A DNA stretch of 64,000 bases from contig OX422205.1 of the NCBI GenBank assembly GCA_949130485.1, forward strand, positions 4,074,415 to 4,138,414, read 5' to 3'. The position numbers and the translations under genes were made by a program. Numbering within the stretch: the stretch's first letter is position 1; the number at the start of each line of letters is the position of its first letter. The notes beneath the pieces were generated by a model. It did no database searches, was not told the DNA's origin, and was given only the letters and a program-made list of their open reading frames with translations. Of this stretch, positions 23,001 through 34,245 are shown in pieces. Origin of the DNA: Agelas oroides (lineage: Eukaryota > Porifera > Demospongiae > Agelasida > Agelasidae).

Positions 23001-24793
23001 AGATTAGTACCATCAATCAGCTTTCCATCAACTGTGTTATACATGAGCTGTGTATTTGCTATGTTCACATTAGCGCTGCAACAAAGCTGCTCAAAACTGA
23101 TAGCAATAGCACCACCTCGACCACCAGCAGAATTGTGTTGAAATGTTGAGTCATCAATGGTGATAGTTATTGGTGAGTGATTCCTCTCACTTGAGGGCAT
23201 GTTTGTTTTATGAGTTTTAATACTAATTGCCACTCCTCCACCAGCTCCACTAGCATTACCAAACTCCACGATGCTACTGCTTATTGTTACCAAACTTCCT
23301 GTTCCCGTCCTCCCTTGCATTATATAGAGATTCCCTCCTAATGCGTTAGTTGCCGTATTTCTTGAGAGGGACACATTGTGGATGGTAACATGACTTGCAA
23401 AACAGCTTTGATCAAATTGGACAGCTATTCCTCCACCATATCTAGCAATGTTTTGATAGAATTTGCTATTGGAGATGTGCACAGATGGAATGTTTTGTGG
23501 TGCATTACTTACTGATAAGCAAGATGTGTTTTCACTACTAGTTGGCCATACTAAAACACCACCACCACCATCACTACCTGCTCTTCCATTATCAAAAATA
23601 CTGTTGTTGATGGTGATAGTCAGCCCATTCATGAGGGAATCTGAGTGTAATATCAGCGCAATGTGACCACCATTTTCTAGTGCTGTACTATCAAGAAATT
23701 CGCAAGCATCAATGTATACCTCCGTGCAGGGACTGTGACTTGAACCAACTATCAGTGTTCCTCCAAGCTTGCCTGCAACATTTCCCAGAAATTTGGTGTT
23801 TCTAATGTGCACATGATTTCTTTCTATACATTGATAAGTATCATTGTCATGTTTTGTCACTAATGCTATTGCTATCCCTGCTCCATTTGTAGCGTACCCC
23901 CCTTCAAAATAGCTCTCACTGATGGTGATGTTATTATGAGCAGAACTGCTCATCCCGAGGAACATATTTCCACCATTGTCGCCCACATTTCCCTTCATGG
24001 TAGTGTTATGAATGTGTACGTTCATGTTGAAACAAGACTGGAAAAATGCCAGAGACAAGCCACCAGCAGCAACAGCAGCAGTTTTACCTGATTGTGTGGC
24101 ATTTCCAAACATAATCCAAGAAGAGGTAATGGATAGTGTGAATGTTTCAGGGACATTGTAGCAATTACTCAGGCTCTTATAGGAAAGTATTACATTTCCA
24201 CCAGGAAGGCCAGCACTAGCAGTATTGAACAGGAAAGCAGAGTAACTGATAGATGATCTGCCAAGAATGCCGTAACCCAGTAGTCCACTCCCAGTGCTAT
24301 TCTGTACAGTAACACCATCAACTACAAGGTTGAATACTCTCAGCATGAAAAGTGTTGTGTGAAAGATGGATCCACCACAATCTGAAAAGCTGAGCCTTGA
24401 AATGGACAGCTCGTTGACGTTATAGAAAGAAAAACAACTTTTTCCTTGCCTGCAGTTGATTCGACTAGTAGCTTCAGGTATACCAAAGTTACCAGTAATC
24501 ATATCATCATTTCCAATCAGTGTCAGGTTAGAGACATTCACTACAAATAATGTGCTCCAGTCTCCCTTGAGAACGTGCTCACCTGGCAAGAATGTCATTA
24601 TTGTGTTAGAGGTCAGGTAAAACTGCCACCTCTGAGCGTAGTGTTCCAGGGTATGACATGGCTGTTGTGGACATGCTGTTTCATTGTTGGGCTTAACAGC
24701 AAGGATACCTGAAGCACAGGCTTGCATTGCTGTGAGTGTCAGCAGTGCTACTGTAGTGACAAACCATTGCAGAGTCCCCGTTTTGACCACCAT
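20038..24793 (-). CDS. Secreted/surface beta-helix protein with multi-pass membrane C-terminus ('pmp-like')
   Basis: The frame from ATG 24793 starts with a signal peptide (VTTVALLTLTAMQACASG). It continues as about 850 residues of right-handed parallel beta-helix: repeated GGxI/GGNI/GGGVA turns with HNTTMKGNVG-like and NxSxFxxN motifs and many N-glycosylation sites. It stops at about 22136. The next frame (to TAA at 20038) carries the rest: GSAVYGG, a cysteine-rich membrane-proximal region (CNCADELQ, CAFNRSGILCGACTPG), eight to ten hydrophobic segments and an acidic tail ending DREPVLAYCD. Downstream-frame codons at 22227 lack ATG, so this is one gene with a single frame change within 22136-22227. 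Short A and T runs there make an assembly indel or a recent mutation both possible. Function is unknown; the architecture suggests an adhesion or receptor-like surface protein. It is not a bacterial outer-membrane protein despite the shared beta-helix. Confidence 0.85.
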
Positions 24794-25160
24794 GATGTGC
24801 CAACTGTAAGGAATTCAACAGCAGTTACACACAGTAGCTGCCATAGTTTAACTATGTGCATACACATAAATCTAGACATGCATGCAATTACTTTGTGCAT
24901 TGCCATTGTAGTGTTGTTTGGTTAACTATAAAGATACCTTTTAGTAAAGCCTTTAAAAATTAAACTATAACTAATATTATAACTGAACAAAAAAGTACTT
25001 TTTTTCACCGATAAACATAACTAAATACTTTTGGTAAGGGGTTTTGGAGTGTTAGTAATTAAAACTATAACAATCTAAAATAATATTATTGTAAAACCGG
25101 AGAACTAAATCAGCATTATTTTCAGAATCTAAAAGCTAACTACAATCATGTAGCTAAACT
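24794..25160 (-). promoter_or_regulatory. 5' flank of the pmp-like gene, shared with the relic copies
   Basis: This AT-rich DNA resembles 19600-20030 and 5800-6230 (for example ATTATTGTAAAACC...TCAGAATCTAAAA). It is therefore part of the duplicated unit and is the likely promoter region. No TATA box could be fixed. Confidence 0.45.
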
Positions 25161-26205
25161 AATGGTGCAAGCCCTTACTAAAACAACACTGGTGCAATAC
25201 ACTGCAACATAGCTAGGTATGCCATGTATGGATACTCACCTTTAACATTCAGAGAAATAACTGTAGTATAAGATCACTGTTTACTTCAACACTACTCAAT
25301 TTCTTAGTATAGGTAACAGCACAGTTTACTGTGGCATTTGAGATAGCACGGTAATGGCTTCAATAGCATGGTGTAAAACTAAATGCCATTTAGGGCATTA
25401 CAAGTGCTATTAATTCCAGATTCCACAGTAAATTGTGTTATCACAGTATAGACTATATCTGTGTAAAATAAGTCATGCTATGATTTACATGTTAACAATA
25501 TTGTGTTTTTACCTATGTATACAAATATTGTAATTATAATTACTTGCATCACACATGTAGTGTGGTAAAAGCACAGTTTGACGTAGTATTTGAGATTAAT
25601 AGCATGAGCAATACCCCAAAAATAGCATGAGGCAAAGGCAAAGCTTATATAGCTACACTGATTTTGTAGCATAGTGTAATACACAATTTATAGTATTGGA
25701 CTTGTTTAAACTTCACACAGCTCAATCATGATGTGTTAGCACACTTGCAACAGAAATGATCTGTATACAGTATGGTTGGAGTATAGTTGCATAGCTATGT
25801 TTTACAAATCCCCATAGAATTACATTCCTACACATTTACACCATTATACCATCGCTGAAGACTAAACTTTACAAGCTCACAAGATTTCAACTAGTACCAT
25901 CTTCTCTCCTTCTGCTGAAACAATACATGCACCAGTCCTGTTGTTTTAGCACAGAGCAAGCAGCATGCTATTTTAACTAGACAGCTAAAGTACATGTCAG
26001 AGCATTAGGCAGCATGTGTGCATACTGTGTCAAATTTTGGGACATTCATGTTCGCATGATTTAACATGTTCTTTAGTGCAGTGTGACTGTATCACATACT
26101 TCAATTGAGACGACAAAGCTATACACTGTGCATGATCTTATTGTTTCTCGTGCCTGGCCCAAGCACACCTCCCAGCATGAGGGTGGGGTCTGGGGACAAG
26201 ACTAG
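25161..26205. other. Non-coding AT-rich spacer
   Basis: I see no gene here. A TAGTCTCG-type foldback occupies about 26150-26203 (CTCGTGCCTGGCCC / GGGGTCTGGGGACAAGACTAG). Confidence 0.45.
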
Positions 26206-27157
26206 TTGTTTTATTCCCACCTCGACACCTTGATGTTGCATGGTTAGCCTCTGGGTATTTCAGAAACCTTACACACAAACATAATAGAATTTCTTACTAA
26301 AATAAGGCACCGTTGTTTACAAGTATGCCATGGGGGACTTTTACAGGGTGATGTTATAATTTTTCAGAATGCTTTCAAGGCAGCCATGTATGTGGAGTGA
26401 AATGAATACTTCTGTTGGTAAGAAACCTGTATCAAATGATTTCTAGAAGCCCATGCAGTTGAAACATACACACAAAGAGCCGTCCCTGGCCACTGCATGT
26501 TAGCACAGTTTGACTTTCATTATGTAGTTCTCTAGCCACCCTGTACATGTTAAACGTGGTAGTTTAGTTCACACACATCTAGTATACAATAAAAGAATTT
26601 TATGTTCTTGTTCAGACACTAAATAATTATGATTTCTACAACAATTCTGGAACTGCCATTATATATACTGTGCACAATCATAGGACAGGGTGTTCTTATG
26701 CAAGTCATTTTATTACCACCTCGACACCTTGATGTTGCATGGTTAGCCTCTGGATATTTCAGAAGCCTTACACATGAACATAAATGTCTCACTTTAACTC
26801 AGGTTTCTTAGCAACAGAAGTATTCATTAACTGTTGTTTACCCCACATACAAGACTGCCTTTAAATCAAACGATATTTCTAGAAGCCCAATTCATAAAGA
26901 GCCATCCCACTGTTACAACTTACAACCGGTTGACATTCATAATTGAGCCGGAGGCTAGGGTGGTGGATAGTGAGAGTATCCACTCAGGCAATGTGCTTGT
27001 ACAGTCAACCCACCCGAGGCCCGCAACCCCGTTTGCAGAAGATCTCCATTCACAATAGGCAGTGTATCCAACCATGAGAGAGAGGAAGACAGCTGGAGTC
27101 GGCTGAGACCTCTAGCGTGGCTCTTATAAACAGACTTACTGCTGCTCCTCTGCCAGG

Positions 27158-27230
27158 GGTCCAGTGGCTCAGTGGTAAGAGCATCCAACTAGTAATCGGA
27201 AGGTCCTGGGTTCAATTCCCAGCTGGACCC
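27158..27230 (+). tRNA. tRNA-Thr (anticodon AGT)
   Basis: A 73-nt cloverleaf: perfect 7-bp acceptor GGTCCAG/CTGGACC, D stem GCTC/GAGC, anticodon stem TCCAA/TCGGA with one A-C mismatch, loop CTAGTAA giving anticodon AGT, variable loop AGGTC, and perfect T stem CTGGG/CCCAG with loop TTCAATT. The discriminator is C. The pairing extends two G-C pairs beyond the acceptor. A seven-T pol III terminator follows. The A-C mismatch and the repeat-rich setting leave open a young tRNA-derived element. Confidence 0.8.
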
Positions 27231-27237
27231 CTGTGGA

Positions 27238-27244
27238 TTTTTTT
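27238..27244 (+). terminator. Pol III T-run terminator
   Basis: Seven T residues start 8 nt after the tRNA-Thr discriminator base. Confidence 0.7.
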
Positions 27245-27352
27245 CATTGTATTTCTCCAAAGCTTACATCACTCATTACAGGAGTTCTCCAGCCACTATG
27301 CACACATTAAACGTGGTAGTTTAGTTCACACATAGTACACAATAGAAGGATT

Positions 27353-30300
27353 TTATGTTCTTGTTACACTAAATACAATGACGATGATTTCTGCAACAAG
27401 TCCCAGGAGAGCTCCAAACAAGTTCCCCCACACAATCAACCAGCTCAAATGTTTTCTGATCATTGCAGCCACCAACTGCAGGCATGAAGGTAACAACAGA
27501 ACAATAGATATACTATAACAGAAATATAAATACTGCAAATGTACTCACACTAGAAAAGAGGACATGGGCTTACTCATCAAGCAAACTGCGCCATTGAACA
27601 GAGAAAGTCATGAGCAAAGCCTACAGTATGGTAAGTACTAACCTGTAAGCAATGCTTGCAACGTGTAACATGGATTGTTATGTTAATAGACCTTATCCAG
27701 GGGGTGTGGCTTCAAGGTTAGCAACCACTATTTATGTTGGCATGGTAACACCAATTTCATATGACAATTCTTATAGTCCAAATGACTCAAATCTCAAATA
27801 TGAAAGTTATCGGCCTTATGGTTGATTTTTTTAAAAATCGTCAAACTTTGACTGTTAAATCTATGGTGAGTGGGGCCATAGAACTCAATACTTAAATGCC
27901 CAAGTTTTGACAATTTGTTGGGCATTTAAGTATTGAGTTCTATGGCCCCACTCACCATAGAACTCAATATTTAACAGTCAAAGTTTGACGATTTTAAAAA
28001 AATCAACCATAAGGCCAATAACTTTCATATTTGAGATTTGAGTCATTTGGACTATAAGAATTGTCATATAAAATTGGTGTTACCATGCCAACATAAATAG
28101 CAGTTGCTAACCTTGAAGCCACACCCCCTGGATAAGGTCTATACTACCACACTTGGATGGATGCTCTACACTCCCCATGCCATCATGTTTTTTCTGTCCT
28201 TTGTCCTGCTTGGGAGGCTTGCTGTGCGATATTTCACATAAATGCATTACGTATCCAGTAGCCGCATATATTGCTGAGTATGTGATTTATGTGCCCACTT
28301 GCTGCCTTCATAAGGCCTTAATCCTATACATGTTCAATGCTCATTCATTGGTACAGTCATGCATAAGGGGGTTCCTTGTACTCACAAGACTGAGACCATA
28401 TCCAGACTGTACACACAGACGTACGTGGGAAGAAAATTGGAAGTGGTCCAGCTATGAAGGCACACACAATTAATTTTTAAAATATCGCTAATGATTCTGC
28501 CCTGCTGTGTGCTTACGTGCAACAAAGTTCTTTTTATCTATGCGATATTATTATGATTACAACTATATTAGCTAGTTGCTTCACAACCACACTTGCATAG
28601 ATGCTCAGGAAAAGCCAAAGTTGCCATTTGTGACAGCACGGTGAAGCTGCTATAGCATGCTTATTTTCGCAATGAAAATTAAGTTGAAGGAAAAGTGGTC
28701 CGACCAAAACTGGACCAGTCAGACTGGCTCCTATGCCTATGGTACAGACTTTGCTGGAATTCCATGTACATGCTACTACTACACAGGTGTACCATACTGT
28801 ACCATTGACACAGACACATTTCTATACTGTTGCTATGGTAATGAATAACAACTAGGTGTTGTTGAGCTCTTATGTAACTGAGTACTGTAACAGAACACAA
28901 GTATGCTGTAAGGAGACACAGTATCAAGAATGAAATTGCAGTGTGTGGATGAAGCAATGAGTAGACTAGGGTAGTGACATCAGCCCCATATACCCAGCCT
29001 CGTTCCCAGGCCTTCCCCAGCTCCAGTTTTTGATCACTTTCAGTATGTAAAAACCGTTTTTGCATACTGCAAGCAATCAAAAACTGGAGCTGGGGAAGGC
29101 CTGGGAACGAGGCTACCATATACCTATGTAGGAAAGATGAACGGCAGAAGCTGTACACACTGCCAGCAACCCTCCATGATGAACTTGGACTTTGGCCTCC
29201 ATGCGTTCTGGAACCCTACCCTAACTCATCCCTTCCACCCGTGACTATCACCCCCCTACCTTCCAGGGTCATCCATGACTTTTATGATCCAGTATCATCA
29301 GTTCAAAATTTCTTAATATCAGTTATAACATCATCATTATGTCACAATCCAGTATATACAGTATAGCGGGAAACTTTTGAGGGAGAAAACTTTCATGAAT
29401 TTCGAGGTTTTGTGGCTATTCGCAAAAATTTTCTCAATCCGCGAAAGTTTTCTCGGCGAAAATCTTATTTTCCACCAATTTGTGAAAGTTTTCTCCCGCG
29501 AAAATTTTATCTTCCACCAATTCGCGAAAGTTTTCTCCCACGAAAGTTTCCCGCTATACGGTACTACTGATGAAGACTAGACCTCTAATTAGAAGTTCGA
29601 TTGTTTTGTGCTATGTAAGAGCTCAACGACTCACAGTGCATGTGGTCAATTACTAGCCTATTAAGGTTACAGGATACTCTGTGGACCTGCATGGTTAATA
29701 TAATTTAACGTACACAAGTTCATTTTGAACAACTGTGCCAATCAACTCTATCGTGATAGACTACCCAATCACATACGTACCTGCTTAACTTTCTTTGCAG
29801 AAAGGTCTTCGACTCTTTCTTCCAATATCCTCTCCACCTATGTATACAAAGAGATGTTCAAAACTATGCCATTGACATAGGCCTTCTCTCCTCCCTATAC
29901 TAAATGAGCACTTGATTGTCAGGTATGACTCAATGGGCAGAGCTGGTTTGTTTACTGGTATAGGAGAAATTTTCTTGGCAGGGGTATTTTTTGCTTTGAA
30001 CTAATCCTTCAAGTTGTCAAACTTAACTAGTGAAGTTTTACTAGTGAAAAGGTCAAGCTATTGTCATGTCTGTCTCAACCACTTATAATGGCTAATGTTC
30101 ACCATTGCTTGTCTATACATACAATCCTTCGGGTACCGTTCCCTGCATGTCTACCCTCTGTCTAGCTAACATCACTGTACATGACCAAATCTCTAAAGAG
30201 GAGGTAGCGAAGTCCTGGGAACAATTTGATATTAATTACAATACACATGTGTACCTCTGCTTGCAATCCAACTCCATCAGTGATGCCTGGTGCAGCCATC

Positions 30301-33300
30301 CTGTCAAGAACCTATATACATGGGTAAAATAATTTAATGTCTGTTGCTTAGTAACCAAAACACAATTTTGAACACAACACTCAATTTTGAACACAACACT
30401 ATAACTAGAATTGATAATAGAGGTTGCCATGTTAACATAGTTGCAATCCAGAGTCTTTTTGGGCCATGACGTTCATTAAGGCTTTATCTTCGGATCGCAT
30501 TTAACAATGTATGCCACGTTCCAGTAGCAATTACTTGCACAATATACCTTTAGCCCGATTTGAGGTCTTTTTAGACTAAACACACCTTCCTTGACCTGTA
30601 CTTTGACTTCTGCTCAGAGTTAGGCCAGGATACTTGAGCCAGAGCTTCTTAAAGGTGTTCTTTGCAAGTTCATGACCTTGACCACACCCACTCATTAGCA
30701 AGCATTCTGCAGTCAGGGCTCCCCAACGAGAGAGCACTCCTCTGGACTGAACGCTGCCTACAATGCGAGAAATGGAGCCCCTACATGTACAAGGTGAAGG
30801 GAGTGTCTTCCATGCCCATTTGTGCAGGAAAGCAGAAAAATGGCCCACCCGGCACTGACCAGGGCTTTTCTACAGCCAGCTACAACAGCCGCCATGTGCT
30901 GTCACCTGGAGGGTGACAGCTGCCCACCTCCCCCTGTCTCAGAACCTACTGTAAAATCGGGATAATAGGCACCCATAGAAAATAAGCAACCCATGAGTAT
31001 AGGCACCCGTTTTGATTAAAACAACTACATCGTGTTTATAAGCACCTGGACAAAAATAGGCACCCCACATGATGTTGTTACTCAAACAGAAGTGAAATTT
31101 GCTGATTTGGCTTTTCGAACATACCAGCTGACTTTCACTAGTGTCTCCCTCTGTTTGTAACCAAACTATCAACATGAGCCAAAAGGTCTCTTGACAAAAC
31201 ATATGCAAAAAGCTCTCACGGATTCATTAGTTCCAAGCCCTTTGCGTTGGCAACAATCGATCGATTGCTGACTGTTTCTCTGGTTCTTGAATAACGGGAC
31301 AGGAATTAGCAGGAAGACAGCCTCAAGGTCGAAAATATATTACAGTTAACTCGCTCCCGCATGACTGTACGCTACCAGAATATTACATGTGTTTATTAGC
31401 ACCCCATGAATATAAGCACCCCATGATTATAAGCACGCATTCTGCCTGCTAATTTTGAAAATAGGCACCGGTGCTTAATATCCTGATTTTACGGGATCTT
31501 CAAAATGGATTTCACCAACTGATAACATGCGATAAAATTTGGATGACGACTATAGGCGTCATTAGTAGTTAAAGGGTTAATGAAAGTTTTTATGTTGTAC
31601 ACACAGTAGCCTCATGAAACTCACAGCAGGAGAGATGTCAGCAATGAAACTTTGAATGTGTCTCTTCATGAGGGATTTCAGCTCCCTGGGATCAGCACCC
31701 ATCATCACCAACACAAACCCTACACCATCATGAGGATGAAAGGAGAGGGATCTACTGCATTGATCTCATATCTGGTTGATTATACACATGTAACTTAAGG
31801 TTGTGGGCAAGTCACGTTAGTGTACGTTAACATGCAGTTCTTGCCATGTGCACTTAGCCTCAAACCCAGGCTTTCATTTTGGAGACAAATCAAGGCTAGT
31901 ATGCAACCCTGCTAGCACCACATCTTTCGACAAGTTAGATAAATATTTCTGCACAATGGTAAACCTCCCTGGACCATAGATTCAGTGTCAGTGGCCGCAC
32001 AATAAAGTTCTATCATGTGACATGCTACAAATAGAGAAGGAAAGTGCCTAACTAGAAACCTGCTTTTCATCTCTCTTGATTCTAGTAGTTGAGCACTTAC
32101 TGAAGAAGTTATGACTAGGAAAGCAATGAAGGCATTTGGTGCTAAATTCTGCAACAGCGGAAGTTAGTATAACTCTAGTCTCGGTCTCAGACCCAAAACC
32201 AACCCCAGCGCGGATCGCTTTCAGTATCGCGCGCGGGGAAGGCGCGTTACACTGGAAGCGATATACGCACCGGATGAGGTCTGGGGACGAGACTAGTATA
32301 ACTCCTGTCTAGTCAAACTTGAGGTTATACTTTTGGTCTGCTGGAACAGTCTTCCAAGGACCGTACTCACATCCTGCTATAGCTCCACAAGAAGGAAGTG
32401 AGTGCCTAATGGACCTAACAGCAAGGTGCATTTTGTGTGTGCTTTATTTAGAATAACACGCTGACTGCACATAAAACAGTGCCTAATAGTGAGTATAAAA
32501 TGTGCTTAACAACATGTGAGCACGATATTAGCTAAGGCATCTGCAGGGCTACTGTCTTTGACATGGTACATAAGCTGTACAGAACATCAAGCTCTATGAA
32601 TTCGAAACTAAGGTAATGTACAGTTCCATTTGGTGTGTATATTCATAATCTGATGTTTGTTTTCATTTTGTACATTCATAATCTGATGTTTGTTTTCATT
32701 TTGGTGTAAGTGTTCTGAAATTAGTCTAGGTACGTTTGTGTTTTTTACCACTTACAGTATCGGTAACTTATAGCTAATGTTTCCATTGATATGAACATTA
32801 ATGTGGAGTCACATATTTAGATGGTGACATGAGCAGTCTACCTTCCGGCCTTGCAAGAGCAGCATCAATCTTCCTGTCAATGATTCCATTGGCTGCCTCA
32901 GAATTCAGCAAACTGCCAAAGTGTGTCTCTGGGGGAAGGGAGGAGGGGGAAGGAGGGAGGAGAGAGAGGGGGGGGAGAAGAGCCAGGATAAGGCAGTGGT
33001 TTAATGACAAGTTAAGCCACACAACCATATCAGCAACAATGAAGATCTCAGTCCCATCTTAGAGCAAGTTAGAAGCTAGTAATCAGTCTTACAGTGGCGG
33101 CCCATAGTGGCCCATAGTGACAGGTAAAATTTATCCATTTAGAGCTCACCTGGTAGTATCCATTGAACATTGAAACAAAAGTTTTTATAAATCAATTTCA
33201 CTTAGCTATGTATAACTATGGGCCATTACGGTCATCTGTATGATTGCATCTTTCACACAGACGCACTACTAATTGGTAGCTAGCTACTTCCAACCTCCTC

Positions 33301-34102
33301 TGGATTCACTATATAACAACAAACGGATGGGCACATATGCTTATTCGACTACAATATACTTTGCAGACATTTCCACAGATAATACAGGAGCTGTATACCA
33401 TGATGTTTGCAATTTGCACATTGTAAGTTACTCTCGGTTCATCTAGCACTGTCCTTCTTATTCTAATAGAACGCAAGCAAATTAAGTAATTTGAGTGGGC
33501 ATATATTAGATCTGTTTTCAAAATCACATTTCTTGTGCTAAATTGGATCATGTGCTCTAATACACAGTAGTTCAATCTTTAACACACATGAGGATGTGTG
33601 CATACTTTACCTACAGATCGATGCACTCCAATTGGAGTATATAGCAATGTCTCATGCACTACTTTATAAACTACCCCTTCGCGCCCTAAGAAAACCCAAA
33701 ATGTTTATCAGTCAGATGGGCATGCCTGAGCAACGGTAATAGATTAGCCAAGCAAGATGGTTGTTGTTGATATTACCTAAGTGTAGTATCTCTCTGATGC
33801 TTCTTTTTCTTCCTGAAAAGTACTGATTCAGTGCAACTGGGTCAAAGAGAGTGTCGACGACCAACTGACGTATGCTGTCACGAATTACTTTGTGACGCTT
33901 AGCTATTATACCCCTGCATTATTTGTGTGTGAGTGTGCAGTGTATGGGGTGGAGAGTGGTATGTGTGTGTGTGTGTGTGTGGTGTGTGTGTGTGTGTGTG
34001 TGGTGTGTGTGTGTGTGTGTGCATGTGTGTGTGTGTGTTTGTGTGTGTGTGTTTGCGTGCGTGCGTGTGTGTGTGTACATGTGAGTGTGTGTGTGTTTGT
34101 GC

Positions 34103-34138
<36 letters not shown>

Positions 34139-34214
34139 ATGTGTGTGTGTGTGTTTGTGTGTGTGTGTTTGCGTGCGTGCGTGTGTGTGTGTACATGTGA
34201 GTGTGTGTTTGTGC

Positions 34215-34245
<31 letters not shown>

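Larger units (their letters stand above)
26208..27400. repeat. Direct duplication of a roughly 0.5-kb block
   Basis: The stretch from ACCTCGACACCTTGATGTTG at about 26218 recurs at about 26715. GTTAAACGTGGTAGTTTAGTTC near 26548 recurs as ATTAAACGTGGTAGTTTAGTTC near 27306. The second unit carries an extra roughly 300 bp that includes the tRNA-Thr. The DUF445 gene's last exon overlaps its right end. Confidence 0.75.

Noticed and set aside
30576-30848. Exon of the DUF445 gene (ECLLMSGCGQGHELAKN frame)
   Set aside because: It has splice-like borders, but its phase does not fit between the 31625-31719 and 29781-29837 exons, which join directly in phase 0.
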